This document shows, one piece after another, positions 1 to 8,928 of a stretch of 64,000 nt of DNA. How positions within the stretch are numbered: the first letter of the stretch is position 1; every line of letters starts with the position of its first letter. Source of the DNA: Paenibacillus spongiae (GTDB taxonomy: Bacteria; Bacillota; Bacilli; Paenibacillales; Paenibacillaceae); contig NZ_CP091430.1 in assembly GCF_024734895.1 (NCBI RefSeq), positions 4,730,501 through 4,794,500 of the forward strand. Reading direction: 5' to 3'. The translations under genes were made by a program, and so were the position numbers. The notes beneath the pieces are model-generated. The model saw only the letters and a program-made list of their open reading frames with translations, was not told the origin of the DNA and made no database searches.

Positions 1-1031
1 TTGCGGCACAAGGCGACTTAACGGTCGCGGTTCCCGTGACAAGCGGCAACGAAATCGGTCAAGCCGCTGAATCCTTCAACGCCATGATTGCCTCGCTTCG
101 TGATCTTGCCCGCAACATTCGATCGACGTCCACGGAGGTATCCGAGTCGGCGGCTTACCTTCAGGACAGCGCCAAGCAGACGGCAGAGGCGACTTCGGAA
201 ATAACCGAAGCCATTCAACAAGTAGCGGCCGGATCGGATACGCAGCTGCAGAGCTCCAAAGAATGCCAGCGTGCGATGACCGAAATGGCGGCAGGCATTC
301 AGCGCATTGCGGAATCCTCATCGGTCGTTTCGGACTTGGCTGCGGAAACGACATCAAGCGCTGCCTCCGGTGAGACGGTTATGGCAAGCACAGTCAGCCA
401 GATGCAAACCATCGAGAGCAATTTATCGAAATCCGTGGGAACCATTCATGAATTGAAAGAGCTGAGCGGCCGCATTGGAGAAATTATGACGCTCATTGCC
501 GATGTAGCCAACCAGACGAATCTCCTGGCTCTCAACGCTTCGATTGAAGCGGCCCGCGCTGGAGAGCACGGCAAGGGCTTTGCCGTTGTCGCGCATGAAA
601 TTCGCAAGCTGGCTGAGCGTTCCAAAGAGTCCTCGGAGCAGATCGAATCCATTCTCCAAGGAATCGGCTCCCGCACTTCGCAGGCCGTCGCCTCCCTGGA
701 GCAATCGATGGAGGAAGCCCGCACCGGCACATCCGTTGCCAATCAAGCGGGCGATACCTTCCGTGATATCGTCACCGCGATACGCCAAGTATCCGAGCAG
801 GTTCAGGAAGTATCGGCCGCATCGCAGCAGATGTCGGCAGGGAGCGAGCAGATCGCAGCGTCGCTTGAAGAACTGGAGCGGATTGCTTCCGTCTCGTCCA
901 ATAATGCGGAGAATGTGGCCGCTTCTTCTGAAGAGCAGCTTGCCGCCATGGAGGAAGTCGCCAGTTCTTCCGAGCAGCTTCGTCAATTGGCGGCCGCTTT
1001 GAATAAGACCATCGAGCGATTCCGCGTATAG
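1..1031 (+). CDS. Methyl-accepting chemotaxis protein, C-terminal part (5' truncated)
   Basis: Cytoplasmic signalling half of a transmembrane chemoreceptor, which controls CheA kinase activity through CheW. The frame is open from base 3, so the sensor and membrane segments lie before the window. The first residues ([17 protein letters not shown]) are the end of a HAMP domain. About 310 residues of Ala/Ser/Glu-rich heptad coiled coil follow, with the hairpin-tip motif [16 protein letters not shown] near bases 530-585. Gln/Glu pairs in the flanking helices are candidate methylation sites. It ends at TAG 1029-1031, convergent with the NUDIX gene. The ligand cannot be inferred. Family assignment is secure. 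Confidence 0.95.
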   Translation, partial: AAQGDLTVAVPVTSGNEIGQAAESFNAMIASLRDLARNIRSTSTEVSESAAYLQDSAKQTAEATSEITEAIQQVAAGSDTQLQSSKECQRAMTEMAAGIQRIAESSSVVSDLAAETTSSAASGETVMASTVSQMQTIESNLSKSVGTIHELKELSGRIGEIMTLIADVANQTNLLALNASIEAARAGEHGKGFAVVAHEIRKLAERSKESSEQIESILQGIGSRTSQAVASLEQSMEEARTGTSVANQAGDTFRDIVTAIRQVSEQVQEVSAASQQMSAGSEQIAASLEELERIASVSSNNAENVAASSEEQLAAMEEVASSSEQLRQLAAALNKTIERFRV

Positions 1032-1047
1032 CCTGACGCCCGCCTAA

Positions 1048-1587
1048 CTAGAACACCCCCGGATCGATGAGCGCATTCCAGTGCACGAACGGCCGTCCGT
1101 CACTATCGACGGACATCGTGCCCGTGCAGATGTGCTCACGGTCCGGGTTTTCCATATAGTGGTCAAATACGGCATGGTGAATAGCGGAAGAGCGCAATCC
1201 GCGGGCCTCTTCGGGCGTGTGCCAGCCCAGCTCCCCCTCATCGGATTCGACCACGTTCGTATGCTTCGTTCGACCGGCATAGACATATTGCTGACGCATC
1301 TCGTCGCCCTTCAGCCTGAGCAGAATATACTTCAGCTTCAAGTCGCTCAAATCCTCGCGCCTTAGCCCCGTCTCTTCTTCGATTTCCCGATAGCAGGCAT
1401 CGAGCGGATCGTTCAGCTCATCGGTTTCGATATGCCCGCCAATTCCGCTGTAGAACGGAATGGTCTGGCGCTGCCATTTTGACGCCCGCTTCTTCATCAA
1501 CAGCACCTTGCCGTCATGGAACAGAAACGCTACCGCCATCTGTCTCGTTCGAATCGTCACGCCCCTGTGCCCCCCCAGCATCTGCAT
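1048..1587 (-). CDS. NUDIX hydrolase
   Basis: Predicted nucleoside-diphosphate-X hydrolase. The NUDIX box is visible as GGHIETDELNDPLDACYREI followed by EEETGL, with the two metal-binding Glu of REIEEE. Substrate unknown. An open frame runs back to 1668, but that part overlaps the C26 gene and has no ribosome site. The ATG at 1585-1587 (MQML) or the GTG at 1558-1560 behind a G-run is more likely, and 1587 is used here. It follows the C26 peptidase in the same direction with almost no gap, so the two are probably co-transcribed. Confidence 0.8.
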   Translation of the reverse strand: MQMLGGHRGVTIRTRQMAVAFLFHDGKVLLMKKRASKWQRQTIPFYSGIGGHIETDELNDPLDACYREIEEETGLRREDLSDLKLKYILLRLKGDEMRQQYVYAGRTKHTNVVESDEGELGWHTPEEARGLRSSAIHHAVFDHYMENPDREHICTGTMSVDSDGRPFVHWNALIDPGVF

Positions 1588-1615
1588 GAATCCGTGAATA
1601 TGTCCAGCAAATGAA

Positions 1616-2329
1616 TTATTTTTTACATGCTTGAATGAATGCCTCAAATAGCTTTCGCGATATCTCATCTACGGCAGCAGACGTCTCCGGATGCCATTGC
1701 ACGCCGAGGACGAAAGGATGCGAGTCGCTCTCGATCGCTTCGATAATTCCATCTTTGGCGGTTGCGGCGACCGTAAAGCCGGCAGCCGGCTTGTTTACGG
1801 CTTGATGGTGAAACGTATTCACCCGGAATTGCTCTTCCCCGGCAATACGGTGAAGCAATGACCCGGCCTTAACGTCTACCGTATGCGCCAGGTAGGTTGC
1901 CGGCGCTTGCTGCCGATGCTGAATCCCCTCGCATTGCCGTTCGATATCCTGATATAGTGAACCGCCTGCCGCGATATTGAGCACTTGAATCCCGCGGCAT
2001 ATCGCAAAGATCGGCTTCTTCAGCCGCAAGCATTCCTGGGTCAGCCTGATTTCCAGCCGGTCCCGCTCCGGTGTTATGCGTCCCAATCCGCGATGCGGTT
2101 CTTCCCCGTAATAGAAAGGATCCACATCGGCTCCCCCGGTCAGCAGCAGCCCGTCGATGAGCTCCGCATATTGAACGATGTCATGCATCTCTCCGCCTAA
2201 CGGAACGATAAGCGGCAAGCCTCCGGCACGCAACGTGCATTCCGTACTATTAACCGCGCCATCCTCCTGCGAGCTTGTTACGCCGATAACAGGCTTTCTC
2301 TGACGAACTGCCGCTTGTTCTGCGTCCAT
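1616..2329 (-). CDS. Peptidase C26 / gamma-glutamyl-GABA hydrolase family amidotransferase
   Basis: Class I glutamine amidotransferase-fold hydrolase (PuuD-like, 237 aa), predicted to cleave gamma-glutamyl amides such as gamma-glutamyl-GABA. The nucleophile elbow is seen as FAICRGIQVLN and the catalytic His-Glu as WHPE near the C-terminus. An early motif DGLLLTGGADVDP is typical of the family. The start ATG is preceded by AAGGGGGC. No polyamine pathway genes are nearby, so the physiological substrate is open. Its 3' end lies next to the downstream NUDIX gene. Confidence 0.9.
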   Translation of the reverse strand: MDAEQAAVRQRKPVIGVTSSQEDGAVNSTECTLRAGGLPLIVPLGGEMHDIVQYAELIDGLLLTGGADVDPFYYGEEPHRGLGRITPERDRLEIRLTQECLRLKKPIFAICRGIQVLNIAAGGSLYQDIERQCEGIQHRQQAPATYLAHTVDVKAGSLLHRIAGEEQFRVNTFHHQAVNKPAAGFTVAATAKDGIIEAIESDSHPFVLGVQWHPETSAAVDEISRKLFEAFIQACKK

Positions 2330-2504
2330 CCTGACGCCCCCTTAGCTATGGTTACATTTCTATGGTCCATAAACCGATGGCTGCAGCAAAACGAATGTAC
2401 TATAGTCCGCTCCCAGGCGGAATCTTCATTATGCTTCTTGACCTTCTGCTTATATTGATTTTGACCCGTCACGATAAATCGGCACGGCTAGCGGCTCTAG
2501 CGTA

Positions 2505-4457
2505 TTAAGAGACTCTAGCATGCTTCGAATCCGAAACAGGCCGCATTAGGTAGGGATAGAGTAGAATAAGACCAAGCATGTACAGCAGTAAAGCGAATAT
2601 CGCCGGTGACAGATGCCAGAAATCCATATACCCAATATACATATGAACGCTGAATGCCGCGACAAACGCCGGCGTGCCCGCTCCCAGAAACGTCCACCAC
2701 AACCACCGGGCTCCCTGCTGGATGCCCCATAACGCCGTTGCTACCAGCGCTATCGCATTCGACAGCAAGGCACCGCCGAATCCGGCGCGGTCATGTGCGA
2801 TTAAAGGCAGCAGATTGGGGTTAGCGGATTCGAGTACGGCGGCAGTCGTCATGAGATATTCCAAATCCTCCGGCACGAACACCTTCGTGATGCCTACCGT
2901 CGATATCGTAAATCCGCCAATGACGAGCGACACGCCCAGAACGACCATCATGAACTGTCCCCGCTGCGCCAACCTCCATTGCCGGCTGTTCATGATATTC
3001 GTCTTGCGGCGATAGGGCTCCTCCTGCCTGTCCCTCATGGCCAATATGAACATCGGTAGCAAGATTGCCGCCGCAGTTGCGTGAAGAGGATCGAAATAAC
3101 CGTACCCCAAGTAGAGAAAGAAACTGCTGAAGCCTACGATCCCGGATGCCATCAGAGCCGTTCGCGCCCAATGCAGCCGTTCTCGCAGCCCATACCTTCC
3201 GAGCTGATAATAGAGCACGCCTATGGAGAGCATCGTACCTGCGAGTGTGATGCGGTCATGCGACATGAACGGCAGCAGCCGCTCGTTGATGCTTGCGATC
3301 GTCTCCGCATCCGCGCATAGAAAAGCCGTGTCATAGGGAAGTACGACGGACGTCGCGGCAATGATCCACGCGATTATGCCGCCGATTATCATGCCGATAC
3401 CGAGCAGGCACATCCAGCCCCACCCTTGCCAGAACGCAGGAAGCGGCGGTGCCGGCAGGCCGGACACGATCCGGTAGAGAATCGCTTCATTCACGCGCTT
3501 GGGCAAACCGGGTCCTGAGAATACAAGCCCGCTATGAAGCTGCACGAGATCGGCACCGGCTTCGGTCAGATCAAGCGCATCCTGCGGCTCATGCACGCCG
3601 CCCGCAGCGATTAAAGCGATTGATTCCATCGCGTATTCGGATCGAATCCGCTGCAGCTTCCGCATTACGGACGCTTTTATAGCCCGGCCGGTTAGCCGTC
3701 TATCGCCCGCAGTCACCGTATCGCCAATGACAGCGCCTTCGAAATGAAGTCCGGCCTCGTTCAGCTTCCCGAGCAGCGACATCATTTCGCGATCGTCCAT
3801 ATCGGGCTGCAAATATACCAATGCGGGTTTATCCGGCGCTAGCTCCTTCGTTAACCGCAGCACATCCAGCGTATAAGCATCCATGACGTCAGACGGCCAG
3901 CTTCCGCTGGGTAAGTCCAAGTAGAAACCGGCTGCGAATGGCTTCAGCGCCTCCAGCATCCTTCGCACCTGATCCAACGCTTCTTCCGGCGCTGACCCCG
4001 GCATAGGACGAAGCCGGCAGAATGCAGGCAGCGGATTCTCGCGTTCATCCTTCAGCCGTTCTACAATAGCGGCAAGACCGTCATTGACCGGTGCGGAAGG
4101 ATATCGAATCGCTTCCTCTGTTATGTCCAATTCAACCGGTTGGTCAGACCGGATTGGCTCCATTGTGATCGGGCCGATTTCCGTGAAGCCGAATCCGAAT
4201 TGGGCGAGCGCACGCTGGGCCGTTCCATGCGGATCGACGCCGCCGCCAAGTCCAATCGGATATTTCAAATCGAGGCCAAGCCGCTTCTGTTCGAGCAGCG
4301 GGGACACTTCCATGTGGCCGAGTGTCCGGATGACGAGCGACCCGCCGGGAATTCGGCTAAGACCGCCCATTGCGTGCAGGGTTAACGTTCTGGCCAGCCG
4401 TGCAGGCAGACGAAACAACAGAGGACGGAATAAGGTCTGGTACGACCAATCAGGCAT
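2505..4457 (-). CDS. Dihydroorotate dehydrogenase-like barrel fused to a duplicated membrane domain
   Basis: 650 aa. Residues 1-330 follow the class 2 PyrD barrel (FGFGFTEIGPIT, the FMN-phosphate end IALIAAGGVHEPQDALDL, then LVQLHSGLVFSGPGLPKRVNE). The orotate and catalytic positions differ: the NISSPNT motif of true PyrD is DLPSGSW (181-187), the Asn-Thr-Thr segment is GDTVT (245-249), and the Lys of GLDKN is replaced in GGGVDPHG (71-78). Residues 340-640 are hydrophobic and contain two copies of a roughly four-helix unit. Copy 1 has LLPFMSHDRITLAGTMLS (393-410); copy 2 has LLPLIAHDRAGFGGALLS (549-566). A normal pyrD is present at 59597-60694. It probably is a flavoprotein with another substrate. 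It follows the IMP-cyclohydrolase-like gene by 26 bp, with AAAGGGGGGAC as ribosome site. Confidence 0.75.
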   Translation of the reverse strand: MPDWSYQTLFRPLLFRLPARLARTLTLHAMGGLSRIPGGSLVIRTLGHMEVSPLLEQKRLGLDLKYPIGLGGGVDPHGTAQRALAQFGFGFTEIGPITMEPIRSDQPVELDITEEAIRYPSAPVNDGLAAIVERLKDERENPLPAFCRLRPMPGSAPEEALDQVRRMLEALKPFAAGFYLDLPSGSWPSDVMDAYTLDVLRLTKELAPDKPALVYLQPDMDDREMMSLLGKLNEAGLHFEGAVIGDTVTAGDRRLTGRAIKASVMRKLQRIRSEYAMESIALIAAGGVHEPQDALDLTEAGADLVQLHSGLVFSGPGLPKRVNEAILYRIVSGLPAPPLPAFWQGWGWMCLLGIGMIIGGIIAWIIAATSVVLPYDTAFLCADAETIASINERLLPFMSHDRITLAGTMLSIGVLYYQLGRYGLRERLHWARTALMASGIVGFSSFFLYLGYGYFDPLHATAAAILLPMFILAMRDRQEEPYRRKTNIMNSRQWRLAQRGQFMMVVLGVSLVIGGFTISTVGITKVFVPEDLEYLMTTAAVLESANPNLLPLIAHDRAGFGGALLSNAIALVATALWGIQQGARWLWWTFLGAGTPAFVAAFSVHMYIGYMDFWHLSPAIFALLLYMLGLILLYPYLMRPVSDSKHARVS

Positions 4458-4483
4458 AAAAGTCCCCCCCTTTATAGCAATTC

Positions 4484-5221
4484 TTATTTCTCTACGCCCG
4501 TCTCATGTTTATTGATAATTCCGAGCTTCGCTGCTCCGGTCCGGGCATCGATGTGCTTGACCAGCAATGATACGCGGTTATGCTCATCGAGCAGTGACCA
4601 ATAATAGGACAGCGATTCCTCAATCGTCTCGGGAAGCGGAAGCTCGTACGGTTCTCCGGCATAGGTTAGCAGCACACCATCTTCCTCTCGTGCGTAAGTA
4701 TGAATGCAATGTCCCGTTCCCGGCGTAAATCGGTCATACTTATAGAAATTCCGTATACATAAACCTGGTTGTTGATTGGCAGTCTTTAATATCGATAGCG
4801 TATAATTCCGATGATTCATATCGATCACCCCCGATATACGGGGCGTATAATGAGGCGGATCCGGCTCGTATTCGCGGGCAAGCAGAGACGTCTCGAACGA
4901 AACGCCGGTCTTCAAGCCTTTCACGATCGTATCGGTCTGATCGCCGTTGGTCACGATATGGTAGGGTCCCTCTTCCATAATCGGGCGGTAGATGATTAAC
5001 GAAGGGTCGGTCATCTTTGCCGGATCGTATGCCTCGTTAACGACAGAGGTCCCCTCCTGCTTGAATATTCGATTGCGGCTATTCTCGCTGCGCCCCATAA
5101 TCCAGTACACTTGCACATAGTGACATTGCGATGGCGTGAGTCCGATTATGATTCCGCGACCGGGACAAGGGATGCTGCCTAGATGTGCTGCATGATTGGC
5201 GAATCGAGCAGATGCAAGCAT
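4484..5221 (-). CDS. IMP cyclohydrolase-like protein (PurO family)
   Basis: 245 aa protein of the archaeal-type IMP cyclohydrolase family (PurO-like fold). In archaea this fold closes FAICAR to IMP; bacteria normally use PurH for that step. Seen here: the N-terminal GRGIIIGLTP and YWIMGRSENSRNRIF segments and a DMNHRNYTLSILKTANQQPG region. The start ATG has AAGGAGC upstream. It lies directly before the PyrD-like membrane fusion, so two relatives of nucleotide-synthesis enzymes form one unit. Whether it makes IMP or does something else in this organism cannot be told from the sequence. Family match is from memory of motifs. Confidence 0.7.
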   Translation of the reverse strand: MLASARFANHAAHLGSIPCPGRGIIIGLTPSQCHYVQVYWIMGRSENSRNRIFKQEGTSVVNEAYDPAKMTDPSLIIYRPIMEEGPYHIVTNGDQTDTIVKGLKTGVSFETSLLAREYEPDPPHYTPRISGVIDMNHRNYTLSILKTANQQPGLCIRNFYKYDRFTPGTGHCIHTYAREEDGVLLTYAGEPYELPLPETIEESLSYYWSLLDEHNRVSLLVKHIDARTGAAKLGIINKHETGVEK

Positions 5222-5249
5222 TCGTATGCTCCTTATACGCTTTAGATAG

Positions 5250-5268
5250 GACCGCGCTTCTCGCGGTC
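5250..5268 (-). promoter_or_regulatory. Short perfect hairpin in the leader of the PurO-like gene
   Basis: GACCGCG and CGCGGTC (7 bp, loop of 5) lie 29 bp before the start of the PurO-like gene. There is no U-run after it on the minus strand, so it is not an intrinsic terminator. It may stabilise the mRNA 5' end. The rest of the 5222-5446 gap shows no gene. Confidence 0.4.
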
Positions 5269-5446
5269 TTCAGCTTATTCGAATCTTGAACTTCACTACC
5301 CGATACGTCCCTCTCTTACTTAAACAAGATGATCGGCTCGCACGTTGTTTTACAGATAGTTTATCATCTTAAGAACCTGTTTTGAATGCTTGTTTTCCTT
5401 CATTTGCCCAACCTGTCACTCTACACACTTAGGCCGGCTCCACCTG

Positions 5447-6082
5447 CTAATACAGTCTATTCGCGTAGCTATCCTGCAGCCCTTGAGCTACCGTCTCGGC
5501 GGTGATGTCGGCGGAACCGACATGATCAGCAAGCATCTTCGCGACCGGGGTCATGGAAGAAAGGTCTGGCCATGTTTCGGGCTTCCATAATTCCGACCGA
5601 CGGAACGCTTTGCCGCAATGAAAATAGCAAGCATCCGCTTCGACAGCAATGGCCAGCTTTGGGATTTTCCCATGCGAGCTCATCTTCTCCATCCACTCCG
5701 GGTCTGTAATAATACTTGCCCGCCCGTTGATCCGAAGCGTCTCTTCCAGACCGGGGATGATGAATAATAGGCCGGCTTGCGGATTTTCCAGCAGATTGAG
5801 AAAGGAATCCATCTTGCGGTTACCCGGACGCTCAGGGATGAGAAGATGCTTCTCATCCACAACGAGCACAAATCCCGGCGCGTCTCCTCTTGGCGATACG
5901 TCGCATGATCCCTGTCCGTCCGACGTCGCCAGATAGACCATCGGCGATCGCGCGATAAATGCGCGGCAATGCGCATCGATATTCGTTATCGTCTTCTGCT
6001 GGACAATCGGGTTCGGATAACCAAGCAGCTGGCGAAGCTCGTCTTCTGTCGTGATCGTCTCCTTGAAACGGTGCAGATTCAT
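5447..6082 (-). CDS. Pyridoxamine 5'-phosphate oxidase family FMN-binding protein
   Basis: 211 aa split-barrel flavoprotein of the PPOX-like group. Segments MVYLATSDGQGSCDVSPRGD and LLIPERPGNRKMDSFLNLLE are the usual FMN-contacting strands, and LLFIIPGLEETLRINGRA follows. These proteins reduce or oxidise diverse small molecules, and no specific substrate can be given. The start ATG is preceded by GGAGAAGGAAG. It is a single gene between the nucleotidyltransferase and the PurO-like unit, all on the minus strand. Confidence 0.85.
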   Translation of the reverse strand: MNLHRFKETITTEDELRQLLGYPNPIVQQKTITNIDAHCRAFIARSPMVYLATSDGQGSCDVSPRGDAPGFVLVVDEKHLLIPERPGNRKMDSFLNLLENPQAGLLFIIPGLEETLRINGRASIITDPEWMEKMSSHGKIPKLAIAVEADACYFHCGKAFRRSELWKPETWPDLSSMTPVAKMLADHVGSADITAETVAQGLQDSYANRLY

Positions 6083-6121
6083 CTTCCTTCTCCCCCTCGT
6101 ATCTCATGCCTTAACCGTATA

Positions 6122-6667
6122 TCAGTCCTCAATAATGGTTAGGCTTGGCCATAATTGCTTCCATCGTTTATCCGCAATACGCTTCAAATAGTAGGCTCTG
6201 TCCGCAAATAAGGGACTTCGTCTCACGATCATATTGAATAAGTCATCAAGCCCGTAAGGACAGCATATGCTCAGCTCATCGTTCCATTCGAGCCTGATGC
6301 CGATTGCGGTAGCCGTCTCCGGCCAACGGCTTAATGCATCTTCTACAGAAGTGTACGCGGTTTCCTTATTGCGCATATGCATGCGCGCTTGATTCTTCAC
6401 CGACCACTTCCCATTGCCGGTTGCAGCGATAAGCGACTGTTCCAGGATCCGATCCCGCTCCTCGCCAAGAATATTCGGATCGTAGTAGACCACATCAACA
6501 TCGTTGTGAGCGGAGCGGATGTCATCATGATGCAGTCTGTCCCATACATAATTGCGTATGTAGCCTGCCGCCACGTAACCATCGGGAAGCTCCAGTTCCC
6601 GGACGTGTCTTAAATCGTCCAACATAGCCGGATGTTCCATAATATAGCTTCTCAATAACCGTTCCAT
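6122..6667 (-). CDS. Nucleotidyltransferase family protein (NTP_transf_6 type)
   Basis: 181 aa. The sequence YVAAGYIRNYVWDRLH followed by NDVDVVYYD has the pattern of the uncharacterised nucleotidyltransferase-fold family (DUF925/NTP_transf_6): a G-x-[IV]-R-N strand and then D-V-D-V metal-binding aspartates. The C-terminal half (GLDDLFNMIVRR, then RIADKRW) also fits the family. Function unknown; a nucleotide-transfer activity is inferred from the fold only. The ribosome site GAGGTGAAC lies before the ATG. Confidence 0.8.
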   Translation of the reverse strand: MERLLRSYIMEHPAMLDDLRHVRELELPDGYVAAGYIRNYVWDRLHHDDIRSAHNDVDVVYYDPNILGEERDRILEQSLIAATGNGKWSVKNQARMHMRNKETAYTSVEDALSRWPETATAIGIRLEWNDELSICCPYGLDDLFNMIVRRSPLFADRAYYLKRIADKRWKQLWPSLTIIED

Positions 6668-6748
6668 GCTTCGTGTTCACCTCATGATTTCTTCTCCGTC
6701 AGGATAACCGCCATTCAAGTGGATTCACTATAACACAGCACCCATTTT

Positions 6749-6907
6749 TTGAAAATATTCGTAACAGAACGTTCTATATTAATCGAAAAAATAAAGGATT
6801 GGATCACAGCCCGCATCGCAGACCGAATGTTGTTGCGGTCGCAGCTGTTCCCGAATTTCCTGAATCCTAATAGCCGGTTGAAATACGCCGTTGACAACAT
6901 CTTCTAA
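6749..6907 (+). pseudogene. Possible 3' remnant of an unknown gene (52 codons)
   Basis: On the plus strand a frame closed upstream by TAA (6737-6739) runs from TTG 6749 to TAA 6905-6907. It encodes a coding-looking peptide with segments KIKDWITARIADRMLLRS and LFPNFLNPNSRLKYAVDN. No ribosome site precedes it, and the dgoD-regulator promoter lies inside its end. I do not recognise the family. It could be a leftover C-terminus of a deleted gene or chance. The rest of the 6668-6947 gap has nothing else apart from the promoter. Confidence 0.3.
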
Positions 6908-6941
6908 TAGATCATATCATTAATGAAAATAGATATGATCT
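6891..6941 (+). promoter_or_regulatory. Sigma-A-like promoter with overlapping dyad operator for the GntR gene
   Basis: TTGACA (6891-6896), an 18-bp spacer and TATCAT (6915-6920) form a good promoter. A perfect inverted repeat, AGATCATATC (6909-6918) and GATATGATCT (6932-6941) with a 13-bp spacer, covers the -10 element. The placement suits repression by the GntR-type regulator encoded 49 bp downstream, probably relieved by a galactonate-related ligand. The binding protein is inferred. Confidence 0.65.
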
Positions 6942-6989
6942 TTACCGTTGAGTAGAGATTTTATGGAGCGAAGGGAAGAGAAGCCTGCT

Positions 6990-7667
6990 ATGAAGAAGCT
7001 GGCCCACGAGGCGATTATCGAGCGTGTGAAGCTGAAGATTTCGAGCGGCGAATGGAAGCCTGGCGTGCGCCTTCCGACAACGAAGCAGCTGGCAGCCGAG
7101 TTCGGTCTCAGCATGACCGCGGTTCGCGAGGCGCTCCGGGTGCTCGAGAACCAGCGCATCGTGAGCGTGGAGCATGGACGCGGCATCTATATCCAGAATG
7201 ACCCCGGCCTGCTGGACGATCCCGCGGGCAAGCTGCGCGAACTGGAAGAGAGCACGCTGCTGGAGCTGCTGGAAGCCCGCATCGTACTCGAACCGGAATT
7301 GGCTGCCTTCTGCGCAGAACGGGCCACGCCCTCCCAGGTGAAGGAGATCCGCATGCTGGCATTACGGATGGAGGAGGAAATTCGGGAAGGCATCGATCAC
7401 TATGCCACCGACCTTAAGTTTCATGTAACGATAGCCGAGGGTGCCAACAACCCGCTTCTGTCGCAGATGCTGTCCGCGATCTCCGATCTGTCGGCCCAAG
7501 GACGCCGCGAGACGAACAAGCTTCCTCACAGCAAGGCGAAGGCAGCCAGCTACCATAAGCTGATTGCGATTGCGATTGAGGAACGCGAACCGGATCAAGC
7601 CCGCTCGCTCATGAAAACCCACATCAGCGATATGATTACAGCCGTGAAGAAGGCAATCGCCCAATAG
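6990..7667 (+). CDS. FadR/GntR family transcriptional regulator (probable dgo regulator)
   Basis: About 225 aa. The N-terminal winged helix is seen in VKLKISSGEWKPGVRLPTTK and LAAEFGLSMTAVREALRVLE, followed by an FCD-type helical ligand domain (LLELLEARIVLEPELAAF, the HVTIAEGANNPLL His motif, and a late MKTHISDM His). The three His/Asp positions are the metal-binding ligand site of FCD regulators. The start ATG 6990 is chosen because AAGGGAAGAG (6971-6980) precedes it; in-frame TTG 6948 and ATG 6963 lack such a site. It lies 18 bp upstream of dgoD, so it likely senses galactonate or a derivative. Confidence 0.9.
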   Translation: MKKLAHEAIIERVKLKISSGEWKPGVRLPTTKQLAAEFGLSMTAVREALRVLENQRIVSVEHGRGIYIQNDPGLLDDPAGKLRELEESTLLELLEARIVLEPELAAFCAERATPSQVKEIRMLALRMEEEIREGIDHYATDLKFHVTIAEGANNPLLSQMLSAISDLSAQGRRETNKLPHSKAKAASYHKLIAIAIEEREPDQARSLMKTHISDMITAVKKAIAQ

Positions 7668-7685
7668 AGAGGAGAATAACGAGCT

Positions 7686-8834
7686 ATGCGTATTACCCGT
7701 ATGGAAACCTTCGTCGTGCCGCCCCGCTGGCTGTTCCTGAAAGTCGAAACCGACGAGGGCATCGTCGGATGGGGAGAGCCCATCGTGGAAGGAAAAGCCC
7801 ACACCGTCCAGGCTGCCGTGGAAGAGCTGAGCGGTTATTTGATCGGCAAGGATCCGCTGCGCATTGAAGACCATTGGCAGGTCATGTACAGGGGCGGCTT
7901 CTACCGGGGCGGCGCTATTCTAATGAGCGCCATCGCCGGGATCGACCAAGCGTTGTGGGACATTAAGGGCAAGTTTTTCAACGCCCCGGTCTATCAATTG
8001 ATGGGAGGCGCCTGCCGCGAGAAGATGAAGGTGTATTCCTGGATCGGCGGCGACCGGCCAAGCGATGTCGGCGCTTCCGCGCTGCGTGCCAAGGAAGCGG
8101 GCTTCACTGCGGTTAAGATGAACGGTACGGAGGAGCTGCAGTACGTCGATACGCATGAGAAGATCGATCAGGTGCTGGAGCGGGTCGCCGCAGTCCGCGA
8201 GGCTGCTGGTCCTTATATGGGGATCGGGATCGACTTCCATGGACGCGTTCATAAACCGATGGCCAAAGTGCTTGCGAAGGAGCTGGAGCCGTTCCGGCCT
8301 CTGTTCATCGAGGAGCCCGTATTGAGCGAGAACAACGAGTCCTTGCGCGAAATCGCCCATGCGACGAATATCCCGATCGCAACCGGCGAGCGGATGTTCT
8401 CGCGTTGGGATTTCAAATCGCTGCTGGCTGACGGCTACGTGGACATTATCCAGCCGGACCTGTCGCATGCCGGTGGCATTACGGAATGCAAGAAGATCGC
8501 TTCCATGGCGGAGGCCTATGATGTCGCGATGGCGCCTCATTGCCCGCTCGGCCCGATCGCGCTGGCCGCTTGCCTGCAGGTGGATGCGACCTGCCACAAC
8601 GCCTTTATCCAGGAACAGAGTCTCGGCATTCATTATAATCAAGGCAATGACCTGCTTGACTACATTAGCGATCATACCGTCTTCGAATATAAAGATGGTT
8701 TCGTCACCATTCCTCCGGGGCCGGGCCTCGGCATCGAAATCAACGAGGAGCAGGTGCGCAAGATGGCACAGATCGGCCATCGGTGGCAGAATCCGCTCTG
8801 GCGTCACGAGGACGGCAGCGTAGCGGAGTGGTAA
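7686..8834 (+). CDS. dgoD: D-galactonate dehydratase
   Basis: 382 aa enolase-superfamily dehydratase that converts D-galactonate to 2-keto-3-deoxy-galactonate. It matches E. coli DgoD nearly end to end as I recall it: [36 protein letters not shown], the metal ligands in [22 protein letters not shown] and [21 protein letters not shown] with the general-base His, and the C-terminus [14 protein letters not shown] [16 protein letters not shown]. The ribosome site GAGAGGAG precedes ATG. It sits directly after the GntR regulator. No KDGal kinase or aldolase follows; the cut end of the pathway must be elsewhere, or use the PfkB kinase at 27486. Confidence 0.93.
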   Translation: MRITRMETFVVPPRWLFLKVETDEGIVGWGEPIVEGKAHTVQAAVEELSGYLIGKDPLRIEDHWQVMYRGGFYRGGAILMSAIAGIDQALWDIKGKFFNAPVYQLMGGACREKMKVYSWIGGDRPSDVGASALRAKEAGFTAVKMNGTEELQYVDTHEKIDQVLERVAAVREAAGPYMGIGIDFHGRVHKPMAKVLAKELEPFRPLFIEEPVLSENNESLREIAHATNIPIATGERMFSRWDFKSLLADGYVDIIQPDLSHAGGITECKKIASMAEAYDVAMAPHCPLGPIALAACLQVDATCHNAFIQEQSLGIHYNQGNDLLDYISDHTVFEYKDGFVTIPPGPGLGIEINEEQVRKMAQIGHRWQNPLWRHEDGSVAEW

Positions 8835-8854
8835 GTTTCCGGTAATGGCACACA

Positions 8855-8891
8855 AAACGCGCGGCAATCGTGAACCGATCGCCGCGCGTTT
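8855..8891. terminator. Bidirectional intrinsic terminator between dgoD and lutC
   Basis: AAACGCGCGGC (8855-8865) pairs with GCCGCGCGTTT (8881-8891), with a further ATCG/CGAT inside the loop. T-rich sequence follows on both strands. It separates the convergent dgoD (+) and lutABC (-) transcripts. Confidence 0.8.
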
Positions 8892-8928
8892 GTTGTCTTT
8901 GTGCTATCGCAAATACTGCTACTCCACT

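Noticed and set aside
5467..5484. 18-bp identity with 54984-55001
   Set aside because: Too short to prove a duplicated or moved segment; noted only in the intergenic entry.
7920..8867. 315-codon minus-strand open frame
   Set aside because: Antisense to dgoD, which is securely identified.
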